Made by a program: the position numbers and the translations under genes | Notes under the pieces: generated by a model | What the model saw: the letters and a program-made list of their open reading frames with translations, nothing else | What the model was told of the DNA's origin: nothing | The model's database searches: none | Part shown: positions 17,656 to 26,310 of the stretch, in pieces | How the letters are laid out: every line of letters starts with the position of its first letter | How positions within the stretch are numbered: position 1 is the stretch's first letter | Source of the DNA: JAVBRD01 sp031548365 | Lineage (GTDB): Bacteria; Bacillota; Clostridia; Christensenellales; UBA1750 | DNA length: 64,000 nt | Direction of reading: 5' to 3' | Assembly (NCBI GenBank): GCA_031548365.1 | Contig: JAVBRD010000006.1 | Location: forward strand, 1-64,000

Positions 17656-17708
17656 GATAGCCACTCCGCAAAGCGTGCCGGTTTTGCGAGGATAGAACGG
17701 GGGATGGC

Positions 17709-18578
17709 GTGGACAAGCCCATTCAATGGTATCCGGGACACATGGCCAAGGCGAAGCGGATGCTCGAGGAGCAGATTCGCTTGGTCGATGTCACCGTGGA
17801 GCTGTGCGACGCGCGCGCACCCCTCGCAAGCCGAAACGCCGACATGGCGGGCGTCCTGACGCGCAAGCCCTGCCTTTTGGTTCTGAGCAAGGCCGATCTT
17901 GCAGACCCCGCGCAGACGCGCGAGTGGCTCAAGCGACTAAAACCATCAAATGGCGAGTCGATCGCGCTGTCGGCGAAAAACCCGAGAGACATCAAGCATG
18001 TTGAGGCGGCTGTCGCGCGGCTCGTCGCCGGCAAAGTAGAGCGCTTGAGGGAGAAGGGCATCAAGAAAACCGTGCGCGCCATGATCGCGGGCATACCCAA
18101 CGTGGGCAAGTCTACGCTCATCAATGCGCTGTTCAAAGGGAGCGCCGCGCGGGTGGAGGACAGACCGGGCGTTACGCGCGGGAAGCAATGGGTCAAAGTC
18201 GGTTCGTATCTCGAACTGCTCGACACACCCGGTATGCTTCCGCCCAAACTTGAAAATGAGCGCGCAGCGCTTATGCTTGCGTTCATCGGCACCATACGAG
18301 ATGAGATCATCGACAGGGAACAGCTTGCGTGTAAGCTGTTGGAAACGCTCGCGAGACTCGCGCCCGACGCGCTGCGCGAGCGGCTCAAATTGCCAAACGC
18401 GGAGGGGAGCGGCATCGGCATGCTCGAGCTTGCGTGCAAGGGACGCGGTTGGCTTTTGAGCGGTGGCAGGCCCGACCTTGAACGCGGATCCACGCTCGTT
18501 GTGGATGAGTTTCGCGCGGGAAAAATGGGCAGAGTCACACTCGAACTCGCCGCGGAGGAGGCTGGCGATGAGGCCTGA
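17709..18578 (+). CDS. rbgA: Ribosome biogenesis GTPase RbgA (YlqF)
   Basis: GTG 17709 with GGGGGA upstream gives 289 residues starting DKPIQWYPGHMAKAKR, the conserved N-terminus of RbgA. The GTPase motifs are circularly permuted, as expected: G4 (LSKADLAD) comes before G1 (GIPNVGKSTLINAL) and G3 (DTPGMLPP). The C-terminal helical domain binds the 50S subunit. It acts late in large-subunit assembly. The upstream ATG at 17704 is out of frame. The 3' end overlaps rnhB by 11 bases, matching the rbgA-rnhB order of Bacillus. Confidence 0.93.
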   Translation: MDKPIQWYPGHMAKAKRMLEEQIRLVDVTVELCDARAPLASRNADMAGVLTRKPCLLVLSKADLADPAQTREWLKRLKPSNGESIALSAKNPRDIKHVEAAVARLVAGKVERLREKGIKKTVRAMIAGIPNVGKSTLINALFKGSAARVEDRPGVTRGKQWVKVGSYLELLDTPGMLPPKLENERAALMLAFIGTIRDEIIDREQLACKLLETLARLAPDALRERLKLPNAEGSGIGMLELACKGRGWLLSGGRPDLERGSTLVVDEFRAGKMGRVTLELAAEEAGDEA

Positions 18579-19197
18579 TGTCAGCGGCACCCTCCACGCG
18601 TATGATCTGACGGCTGCGCCGAACGCCGCGTTGATCGCCGGTATCGATGAGGCGGGCCGGGGGCCGCTCTTCGGGCCAGTTTTCGCGGCGTGCGTCGTCT
18701 TGACTCGAAATACCATCATTCTGGGTGTCGACGACTCCAAAAAGCTCACAGAGAAAAAGCGAGAGATGCTTTATGCTGAGATCGTGGAGCGTGCGGCGGC
18801 GGTTGGCATCGGCATGTGCGAAGCGCGTGAGATCGACGAGATGAACATACGCGTCGCCTCGCGCGAGGCCATGCGCCGCGCGGCTGACGACGCGATCAAG
18901 CGTTTGGGCGCGACGCCCGATGTCTTTGTGATCGATTACGAAAAGGGCATACAGCTTCCGGCTCCCGCGCTCGCGATCACACACGGGGACGCGCTTTCGC
19001 AGTGCGTCGCGGCGGCGAGCATCGTGGCCAAGGTGACCCGTGACCGCCTGATGCGCGAGTTGAGCGCGGTCTATCCATTGTATGGGTTAAGTCGGCATAA
19101 AGGCTATGGCACGCGAGCGCACATGGAAGCCATACGCGCGTTCGGCCCCACGCCCGACCATCGCCGATCGTTTCTTGGTAAGGTGATATCGCCTTGA
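18568..19197 (+). CDS. rnhB: Ribonuclease HII
   Basis: ATG 18568, inside the end of rbgA, has CGGAGGAGG at 18552-18560 and yields 209 residues. The frame continues upstream to 18463 but only within rbgA. The catalytic signature is AGIDEAGRGPLFGPVFA, with further ligands in FVIDYEKG and the conserved SRHKGYGTRAHMEAI. The enzyme removes RNA primers and misincorporated ribonucleotides from DNA. It overlaps yraN by TTGA. Confidence 0.94.
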   Translation: MRPDVSGTLHAYDLTAAPNAALIAGIDEAGRGPLFGPVFAACVVLTRNTIILGVDDSKKLTEKKREMLYAEIVERAAAVGIGMCEAREIDEMNIRVASREAMRRAADDAIKRLGATPDVFVIDYEKGIQLPAPALAITHGDALSQCVAAASIVAKVTRDRLMRELSAVYPLYGLSRHKGYGTRAHMEAIRAFGPTPDHRRSFLGKVISP

Positions 19198-19550
19198 ACG
19201 GCAGCGCGCGCACCGGGAAACGCGGAGAGGATACCGCGCTCGCCTACCTTGTGGGATTGGGCTTTTCGCTTGTGTGCCGCAACCATAGATCCGCATACGG
19301 CGAGATCGACCTGGTGATGACGGACGGCGGCACGCTGGTGTTCGTCGAGGTCAAGACGCGCACCAAGAAGACGCACGCGAGCGCGCTTGAGTGCATCACG
19401 CCCAGTCAAAAGGCGCGCATCATGCGCGCGGCGGTGGATTATCACGCAAAGAGAGCGCCGGAGCAGTTTATGCGCATCGACGTGGTCGCGCTGGATTTTG
19501 ACGGCACGGGCTACGCGCTCACACACGTTAAAAGCGCGATCACAGGCTGA
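19194..19550 (+). CDS. yraN: YraN family (UPF0102) endonuclease-like protein
   Basis: A 118-residue protein starting at TTG 19194, overlapping the rnhB stop, with AAGGTG as ribosome site. It has the family pattern GKRGEDTALAYL, then GEIDLVMTDGGTLVFVEVKTR, a PD-(D/E)XK nuclease core (Asp, Glu-x-Lys). The family resembles Holliday-junction resolvases, but no function is established. rnhB-yraN-comM-dprA is a frequent bacterial order; here a glycosyltransferase is inserted after yraN. Confidence 0.88.
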   Translation: MNGSARTGKRGEDTALAYLVGLGFSLVCRNHRSAYGEIDLVMTDGGTLVFVEVKTRTKKTHASALECITPSQKARIMRAAVDYHAKRAPEQFMRIDVVALDFDGTGYALTHVKSAITG

Positions 19551-19557
19551 TGAGGAG

Positions 19558-22500
19558 TTGATCATCATAAAGCGGGTTATGTTTTTTATGCTTGTTCTGG
19601 CGACTTTCTGCGCCCTCACGTTAGGAGAAACCGCGAAGGCGGAAGCGCTCGCCATCGTCAACCCGGGGTTTGAGCAGGCCGAAGGGCAGCTGCCCGCCGG
19701 GTGGATGTACGACGCGTGGGAACCGGGAAAAACCGGCTGCACGGGGTTCGTGATTGATGATGCGTACTCCGGTGCGCGCGCGGCCGTGATTGAGAACCTC
19801 GGGTTTAACGACGCGCGGTTTGAGCAGGTCATTTCGGTGGAACCGAACAGTTATTACCGATTTAGCGCAATGGCCAAAGCCGAAGGCTGCATGGCGGACA
19901 ACGTGGGCGCGAACATCTCTATCCTGGGTGTGCTTGAGATGTCCAACCAAATTCGCGATACGGGCGGCGAGTGGCAAAAGCTGGTTTTTTATGGAATGAC
20001 CGGCCCCTCACAGCGAGAGGTCACGCTGCTTTTGCGCGTGGGAGGCTACGGCTCACTTAACACCGGGCGCGCGTGGTTTGATGACGTGCAGGTGGAGAAG
20101 CTGGACGACGCGCCCGTCGGAGCGGATGTGGCCAGCCTGGTCGCTGCGCCTCTAGGCCACGGCGATGAAGATGACACGGACGGGGAGTCCGGTTTTCACG
20201 TGCAAGGCGACGAGCGCCCGTTTACCCCGTTGATCTTGCTGGTTGCTGCGGTGTTTGCCGTTGCGTTTTTCGCGGTGTACAACCAGCTCGAGCGCGGGCT
20301 TAAGCCCGCTGGGCCGATGGGTATGCAAAAGCCGTTGCTCTGGTGCCTGCTGGGCGCGCTCGCGCTCCGGGCGATGCTCGCGGTGATGGTGGAAGGCTAC
20401 AGCGTGGATATCGGCTGCTGGCGCGGCTGGTCGCAGCGCATGATTGAGGTTGGTCCGTTCGCTTTTTACACCGAAGGATTTTGCGATTATCCGCCGGGAT
20501 ACATGCTCGCGCTTGGCGCGCTGGGCGTCATTCGGATGGCGTTCGGGCTGGACCTCACCGGCAACGCGTTTCTGCTTATCCTCAAGCTCCCCGCCATCGC
20601 GTGCGATCTCCTGACCGCATACTACCTCTACCGTGTCATCGGTAAGCGGCTGGGCGAGGCGGTGGGATTTGTTTGCGCGGTTCTCTTCGCGTTTTGTCCC
20701 GCGATTCTGGTCAACTCGGCTGCGTGGGGGCAAATCGATAGCATCCTGACGCTCCTGCTCGTCCTGTCTGTGGACGCGATGACCGAAAAGAAGATGATGA
20801 AGGCCTCCTTGATATTCTGCGCCGCGCTGCTCTCCAAGCCGCAAGCACTCATCTTTGCTCCGCTTCTGTTGTTCGGGTTCATTGAGGAAATCGTTGATTC
20901 GCCCAAGGAAGGCCTTCGATGCCTCGGCAAGTGTGCGCTCGCGGCGGGTGGGCTGTTCGTCGCGGTCATTCTTCCGTTTTCATATGGCCAAAGCCCGGTT
21001 TGGATCATCGAGAAGTACCTGAGCACGATGTCGTCCTACGGCTATGCCTCGGTCAACGCGTTCAATTTGTTCGCGATCCTGGGCGGCAACTGGATTGAGC
21101 AGACCGACATCCCCTTCCTGTTTTCATGGCAGGTGTGGGGGACGATCGGCATGGTGCTTGCGCTCGCGTACGCGACGCTTCTGTGGGTGCTCGCGTCCGA
21201 CAAGCGCAAAGCGCTGCCCGTGGTGGGCGCGGTGTTCGTGTGCGGTATGTTCATGCTGGGTGTGCGTATGCATGAGCGGTATATGTACCCGGCGTTCGCG
21301 CTAATCCTTCTCGCGTACGCGTACTGGAAGGACAAACGGTTCTTGCTGTGCTTCGGTGTGCTGAGCGTGCCTCACTTTGTCAACGTCGCGCTCGCTCTCC
21401 AGAGCATGCATATCCTCAAGCCTGACGAAGTCTGGATGCGAATATTCACGGTCGTCAATCTCGCGGGTTTCGGATTTCTGTGTTTCGTCGCCTGGTCGGC
21501 GCTGGTAGCGGGCAAACCAGCTGTGGTGGTGGTTGGCGAGCCGCCTGTTCAGGAGTCGGAACCTATTCCCGACAGCGTGGTTGAACCCGTGCAGGAAAGC
21601 GCGGAACCCGTTTTGACTCGGCCTGTGCCGGTCGTTGAGCCTCCGTTCACCCTCCCCACGCTCAGAAAAGCGGGCAGGGGAGAAAAAGTGTCCATGAAGC
21701 GCACCGACATCTTGTGGATGCTCGGTTTGACGCTTGTGTACGCCGCAATCGCCTTCTTTCATCTGGGAGATACCAAAGCGCCGCAATCGCTGTACGAGTC
21801 GGCGGCGGTGGGGCAGACTGTCACGGTGGACTTCGGCTCGCCGCAGGACATCGACCGCATGATGTACTACGGAGGCGTCACCCGCTCCGCGGTCGGGCTT
21901 GATGTGTCGTTCTCAGATGACAACGTGACGTGGTCGCGTCCCGTTCGCGTGACGTACGAGGAGAACACGATGTTCATGTGGCATCGTGTTGATCTTCTGC
22001 GCGAGGCGCGGTTCGCGCGTGTGTCCTTCCTCGACTTCGGCCTGCCCATGTTTGAGATCGGCTTCCAGAACGCCAGGGCGGAGCTTTTGCAGCCGCTCGC
22101 CATCGAGCAGAGCGAGGGCGGGGTGAGCCGCGTTACCTCCGACGCGTCGCGCCTTTTTGACGAGCAGGAGCTTGTTCCTGTCCGCCCTGACGCGATGAAC
22201 AGCATGTATTTCGACGAAATCTACCACGCGCGCACCGCATATGAGCACAACCACAACATCGAGTGGTACGAGACGACGCACCCGCCGCTGGGCAAGGTGT
22301 TCATTTCTTGGGCGGTCAGTTTGTTCGGCATGACCCCTTTTGGCTGGCGGTTCGCGGGCGCGCTCGCGGGCGTGCTCATGGTGCCCGCGATGTACTTTCT
22401 TGCGCACCTTCTGTTCAGAAAACGCTTCCTCACCATCTCTGTCACGGCGCTCTTGACGTTTGATTTGATGCACTTTTCGCAGACGCGTCTCGCGACCATC

Positions 22501-23457
22501 GACAGCTATCCCGTGCTCTTCATCATCCTCGCCTTCGCGTTCATGGCGCTCTACATGATGCGCTCCATGCACAGGGACAGCCTGTGGAGCACGCTCTGGC
22601 CGCTCGCGGGGTCAGGGGTGTGCATGGGGCTTGGCATTGCGAGCAAGTGGATCGTAATTTACGCGGGCGCGGGGTTGGCCGTGATGTTTGCGTGGACGCT
22701 TGTCATGCGGCACATGGAGTGGATGCGCCGCTCCGGCGACGCGGATGACGGCGAACTCCCACTCTATGTCGGGCAGTATCCGAAACGTGCGATGCTCACG
22801 CTCGCGTGGTGCGCCTTGTTCTTTGTGGTCATTCCCATGCTCATCTACGTCGGTTCATACTACCAGTACTTTCGCATCGCGGGACAGGGGCATGACCTCG
22901 CAGGCGTGTGGCGCGCTCAGGTCAGCATGTTCGATTACCACTCCACGCTCGAAGCCACGCATGATTTTTCCTCCCCGTGGTGGCAATGGCCGCTCATGCT
23001 CCGTCCCATGTTCTACTTCATGGGCGAAGGGCTGCCGGTGGGCGTCGTCGAGTCCATCAACGGCATGGGCAACCCCGCCGTGTGGTGGCCGGGGTTTGCC
23101 GCGCTGATATGGGTGATTTGGCGAATTGTCAAAGGCGGGGGCAAGCGCGACCAGCGGCTATGGCTGGTCATCGCGGGCTTCGCGGCGCAGTTCCTGCCAT
23201 GGGTGCTTGTTACGAGGTGCACGTTTATTTACCACTACTTCGCGTCGTTGCCGTTTGTCATCCTGTGCATCGGCCTATTCCTTGAGACCGTGCTTGAAGC
23301 CGATCCCGTTCACGGCAAGAAAGCTGTCATCGGCTATATCGCGGTGGTTGTTATCGTGTTCGCGCTGTTCTACCCGGTTGTAGCCGCAATACCCGTGCCG
23401 CTGGAGTACGCGCGTTTTCTACGATGGCTCCCGAGTTGGGTTTTGTTTGGAGGATAA
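19558..23457 (+). CDS. Giant membrane glycosyltransferase: two GT-C modules fused, with carbohydrate-binding domains
   Basis: About 1,300 residues. The order is a signal peptide (KRVMFFMLVLATFCALTL), a lectin-like beta domain at about 35-185 (PGFEQAEGQLPAGW to ARAWFDDVQVEKL region), then a multi-spanning GT-C module at about 230-660 resembling Gpi18/GT87-type mannosyltransferases (SVDIGCWRGWSQRM, CDYPPGYM). A Pro/Glu linker follows (about 660-710), then a discoidin-like domain (about 740-850) and a GT39/PMT module from about 880 (MYFDEIYHARTAYEH, ETTHPPLGK). It should transfer lipid-linked sugars to extracytoplasmic targets. The start is uncertain: GAGGAG at 19552-19557 abuts TTG 19558; ATG 19579 lacks a site and would drop the basic residues of the signal peptide. 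Confidence 0.75.
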   Translation: MIIIKRVMFFMLVLATFCALTLGETAKAEALAIVNPGFEQAEGQLPAGWMYDAWEPGKTGCTGFVIDDAYSGARAAVIENLGFNDARFEQVISVEPNSYYRFSAMAKAEGCMADNVGANISILGVLEMSNQIRDTGGEWQKLVFYGMTGPSQREVTLLLRVGGYGSLNTGRAWFDDVQVEKLDDAPVGADVASLVAAPLGHGDEDDTDGESGFHVQGDERPFTPLILLVAAVFAVAFFAVYNQLERGLKPAGPMGMQKPLLWCLLGALALRAMLAVMVEGYSVDIGCWRGWSQRMIEVGPFAFYTEGFCDYPPGYMLALGALGVIRMAFGLDLTGNAFLLILKLPAIACDLLTAYYLYRVIGKRLGEAVGFVCAVLFAFCPAILVNSAAWGQIDSILTLLLVLSVDAMTEKKMMKASLIFCAALLSKPQALIFAPLLLFGFIEEIVDSPKEGLRCLGKCALAAGGLFVAVILPFSYGQSPVWIIEKYLSTMSSYGYASVNAFNLFAILGGNWIEQTDIPFLFSWQVWGTIGMVLALAYATLLWVLASDKRKALPVVGAVFVCGMFMLGVRMHERYMYPAFALILLAYAYWKDKRFLLCFGVLSVPHFVNVALALQSMHILKPDEVWMRIFTVVNLAGFGFLCFVAWSALVAGKPAVVVVGEPPVQESEPIPDSVVEPVQESAEPVLTRPVPVVEPPFTLPTLRKAGRGEKVSMKRTDILWMLGLTLVYAAIAFFHLGDTKAPQSLYESAAVGQTVTVDFGSPQDIDRMMYYGGVTRSAVGLDVSFSDDNVTWSRPVRVTYEENTMFMWHRVDLLREARFARVSFLDFGLPMFEIGFQNARAELLQPLAIEQSEGGVSRVTSDASRLFDEQELVPVRPDAMNSMYFDEIYHARTAYEHNHNIEWYETTHPPLGKVFISWAVSLFGMTPFGWRFAGALAGVLMVPAMYFLAHLLFRKRFLTISVTALLTFDLMHFSQTRLATIDSYPVLFIILAFAFMALYMMRSMHRDSLWSTLWPLAGSGVCMGLGIASKWIVIYAGAGLAVMFAWTLVMRHMEWMRRSGDADDGELPLYVGQYPKRAMLTLAWCALFFVVIPMLIYVGSYYQYFRIAGQGHDLAGVWRAQVSMFDYHSTLEATHDFSSPWWQWPLMLRPMFYFMGEGLPVGVVESINGMGNPAVWWPGFAALIWVIWRIVKGGGKRDQRLWLVIAGFAAQFLPWVLVTRCTFIYHYFASLPFVILCIGLFLETVLEADPVHGKKAVIGYIAVVVIVFALFYPVVAAIPVPLEYARFLRWLPSWVLFGG

Positions 23458-23459
23458 GC

Positions 23460-24986
23460 ATGCTGGCTTGCGTGCGGAGCTATGCGGTGGTGGGCATCGA
23501 CGCCGTTCCCGTGATGGTGGAGGTCGACGCCTATCCCGGTCTGCCTTCGTTTGACACGGTCGGGCTGCCCGACGCGGCCGTCCGGGAGGCGCGCGACCGC
23601 GTGCACTCCGCAGTGCGCAACTCCGGCTTTGAGTACCCCGCGCTCAAAATCACCGCCAATCTCGCACCTGCCGATCTTAAGAAAGCGGGGTCGTGGTACG
23701 ACCTCCCGCTCGCTGTCGGGCTTCTTGCCGCGACGGGCCAGGTGCCCAAGGACAGGCTCGGAATCCCCATGCTGGGCGAGCTTTCACTTGATGGAGATGT
23801 CCGCCCGTTGCGCGGCGCGCTTCCTGTCATCATCGCGGCGCGAGCGCAGGGCGTTTTGCATATGCTCGTGCCTGCGGCCAACGCCCCTGAGGGCGCGTGT
23901 GTGGAGGGCATCGAGCTTTTGCCTGTACGCTCGCTGAGGGACGTCGTGCTTTTCCTGCGAGGAGAGCGGCACATCGCGCCCTCTCCTCGCATCTCTTTCG
24001 ATGCTCTGCCGCAGGCGCATCAGAACCGCTCGCTCGATTTTTCCGACGTCAAGGGACAGCGCTTCGCCAAACGCGCTTTGGAGATCGCGGCCGCGGGCGG
24101 GCACAACGCGCTTCTTGTCGGACCGCCGGGATCGGGCAAGACCATGCTCGCCGCGTGCGTATCCGGCATCCTCCCGCCCATGACATTCGAGGAAGCGCTT
24201 GAAGTCTCGCGCATCGCCTCGGTTTGCGGGGAGATCACCGAAGGAGGCGGCCTGATCGCCGAGAGGCCCTTCCGCGCGCCGCACCACACCGCGTCCGCCG
24301 TATCGCTCGTGGGGGGAGGCACAAACGCGTCTCCCGGGGAGATCACCAAGGCGCACAATGGCGTGCTGTTCCTCGACGAACTCGCGGAGTACCCGCGCGC
24401 GGTGCTTGACGCGCTGCGTCAGCCGCTTGAGGACGGCGTCGTATCCGTCGTGCGCGTGGGCGCGCAGATGACGTACCCTTCGCGCTTCATGTTGATATGC
24501 GCGATGAACCCCTGCCCGTGCGGGCACCTTGGAGATAAAACCAAGGCATGTTCGTGCACAAAGGTCGCCATCGAGCGCTACCGTGCGCGCGTGAGTAAGC
24601 CGCTGCTCGACCGCATCGATATGCGCGTGGACGTTGAGTGCCTTCCCGCACGCGAGTTCTTGAACGCGGGCGGCGCGGAGGAGCGCTCCTCCGCCGTGCG
24701 CGAGCGCGTGCTCGCCGCGCGGCGCGTGCAGCAGGAGAGATACACGAACCTCCCGATCTACGCCAACGCGCACCTGACCGCGCCCATGCTGAAAACGCAC
24801 TGCGCGCTCGACGCCGACTGCCGTTCCATACTCGAAATGGCCGCCGAACGCTTCAGTATGTCCAACCGCGGCCAGGCGCGCGTGATCAAGGTTGCGCGCA
24901 CCATCGCCGATCTATCGGGCGCGGCATCTATAGAAGCCACCCATATCGCGGAGGCCGTACAGTTTCGCGGCCGCGACGAGATATAG
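23460..24986 (+). CDS. comM: YifB/ComM family AAA+ ATPase (Mg chelatase-like)
   Basis: ATG 23460 has GGAGG two bases before the upstream stop and gives 508 residues; the ORF is open back to 23424 inside the glycosyltransferase. The N-terminal domain GIDAVPVMVEVDAYPGLPSF is typical. Walker A is VGPPGSGKTML, followed by PFRAPHHTASAVSLVGGG, Walker B in GVLFLDELAEYPR and the cysteine-rich MNPCPCGHLGDKTKACSC. ComM is a hexameric helicase that drives branch migration during integration of transformed DNA. It sits just before dprA, another recombination mediator of transformation. Confidence 0.9.
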   Translation: MLACVRSYAVVGIDAVPVMVEVDAYPGLPSFDTVGLPDAAVREARDRVHSAVRNSGFEYPALKITANLAPADLKKAGSWYDLPLAVGLLAATGQVPKDRLGIPMLGELSLDGDVRPLRGALPVIIAARAQGVLHMLVPAANAPEGACVEGIELLPVRSLRDVVLFLRGERHIAPSPRISFDALPQAHQNRSLDFSDVKGQRFAKRALEIAAAGGHNALLVGPPGSGKTMLAACVSGILPPMTFEEALEVSRIASVCGEITEGGGLIAERPFRAPHHTASAVSLVGGGTNASPGEITKAHNGVLFLDELAEYPRAVLDALRQPLEDGVVSVVRVGAQMTYPSRFMLICAMNPCPCGHLGDKTKACSCTKVAIERYRARVSKPLLDRIDMRVDVECLPAREFLNAGGAEERSSAVRERVLAARRVQQERYTNLPIYANAHLTAPMLKTHCALDADCRSILEMAAERFSMSNRGQARVIKVARTIADLSGAASIEATHIAEAVQFRGRDEI

Positions 24987-25043
24987 GCGGGACGTCCTTG
25001 GGATGACGGTTTGACCGCGGGACGAGCTGACGGAGCGATATGC

Positions 25044-25091
25044 CCCCGTTTCTCGGCGTTCCCGCGGCGCATGGCGCCAAACGGGGTTTCG
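25044..25091 (+). terminator. Weak hairpin between comM and dprA
   Basis: CCCCGTTT (25044-25051) can pair with AAACGGGG (25079-25086), followed by TTTCGG. The inner loop holds a further GGCGC/GCGCC pair. The T-run is short. The rest of 24987-25170 shows no gene. Confidence 0.3.
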
Positions 25092-25170
25092 GTCCGTTTT
25101 TCGCGAATGCGGCTGCCGGAGGCCGCCCCTTGTTTCTGGGCGTTTCCGGCATAGGAAAGGGCGTGCGCAT

Positions 25171-26271
25171 ATGGACGCCGAAAAGCACTATCGGGTGTGG
25201 CTGACGAACGTGCCGGGAGTGACGGCGCTGCAGTTTTATCGTCTAATGGCCCTTTACGGAAGCGCAAAGGACGTGTGGCTGCGCGCCGACGAATCCGGGA
25301 TTGAACGCGCGGTGGGGGAGAAAACCGCCAACTTGGTGCGCGGCGCACGGGATATCAGAAAGGCGCGGGAAATAATTGAAGCGCTGGACGAAGCCGGTGT
25401 CCGAGCCGTGATTCGCGGCGATGACGAGTATCCGGCGCGGCTAGAACACGTGTTTGATCCGCCTCCGCTGCTTTATGTCAAAGGCGTAATGGCGAACGAA
25501 GAGCGCTCCGTGGCTGTGGTCGGCTCGCGGATGGCGACGGTGTACGGGAAGAACGTCGCATACAAGCTGTCCAGGGAGCTTGCGGAAAACGGTGTGACCG
25601 TGGTGTCCGGACTGGCTCTGGGCATTGACGCAGAGGCGCACAAGGGTGCGCTCGACGCGGGCGGGAGAACGGTCGCCGTGCTCGGGTGCGGCCTGGACGT
25701 CGCATACCCTTCCGAGCACGCGCAGCTGATGGAGCGCATCGTCGAAAACGGCGGTGCGCTCATCAGCGAGCATTATCTGGGCGAAAGGCCGCTCGGCTGG
25801 CATTTTCCGGTGCGCAACCGCATCATATCGGGTATGTCGTTTGGCGTGCTTCTGGTCGAGGGATCAATGACATCGGGCGCGCGGCACACGGTAGAGTGCG
25901 CGCAGGAGCAAGGACGTGAAGTTTTCGCGGTTCCAGGCAACATCACGTCCAAAAACAGTTTTCTGCCCAATCACCTGATACAGGACGGTGCGAAGAGCGT
26001 GCTGACCGTCGCCGACATTCTCGATGAGTTCGACTGGGGTGTGCGCGCGCCCGCTCCCACGCTGCTGGAGCGCCGCGTTCCTGCGTTGGACGAAAACGAG
26101 GCGAAAGTTGCTTTTCTTTTGGAAAACGCGGAGCTGACGTTCACTGAAATTTCTGAAACCATCGGGTGTGAGGCGAGTTTTCTAAATCTCGTCTTGACAA
26201 GAATGCAACTAAGGGGAATACTAAAGCAGTTGCCGGGACAGGTGTATGTATTGTCGCGGCAGGAAGGCTGA
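25171..26271 (+). CDS. dprA: DNA-processing protein DprA
   Basis: ATG 25171 with AGGAAAGGG upstream, 366 residues. An N-terminal SAM/HhH-like region is followed by the Rossmann-like DprA core: VAVVGSRMATVYG, VVSGLALGIDAEAH, AVLGCGLDVAYP, ISEHYLGERP, FPVRNRIISG and GSMTSGARHT. A C-terminal winged-helix (about 300-366) is present. DprA binds incoming single-stranded DNA and loads RecA. With comM next door this hints at natural-transformation capacity or a retained recombination role. Confidence 0.93.
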   Translation: MDAEKHYRVWLTNVPGVTALQFYRLMALYGSAKDVWLRADESGIERAVGEKTANLVRGARDIRKAREIIEALDEAGVRAVIRGDDEYPARLEHVFDPPPLLYVKGVMANEERSVAVVGSRMATVYGKNVAYKLSRELAENGVTVVSGLALGIDAEAHKGALDAGGRTVAVLGCGLDVAYPSEHAQLMERIVENGGALISEHYLGERPLGWHFPVRNRIISGMSFGVLLVEGSMTSGARHTVECAQEQGREVFAVPGNITSKNSFLPNHLIQDGAKSVLTVADILDEFDWGVRAPAPTLLERRVPALDENEAKVAFLLENAELTFTEISETIGCEASFLNLVLTRMQLRGILKQLPGQVYVLSRQEG

Positions 26272-26310
26272 TGGCCCGCCGCGCCTTCCATTCCAACACG
26301 GAGGTAAACC

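Noticed and set aside
23784..24800. 338-residue minus-strand frame opposite comM
   Set aside because: Shadow of a certain gene; no ribosome site or family similarity.
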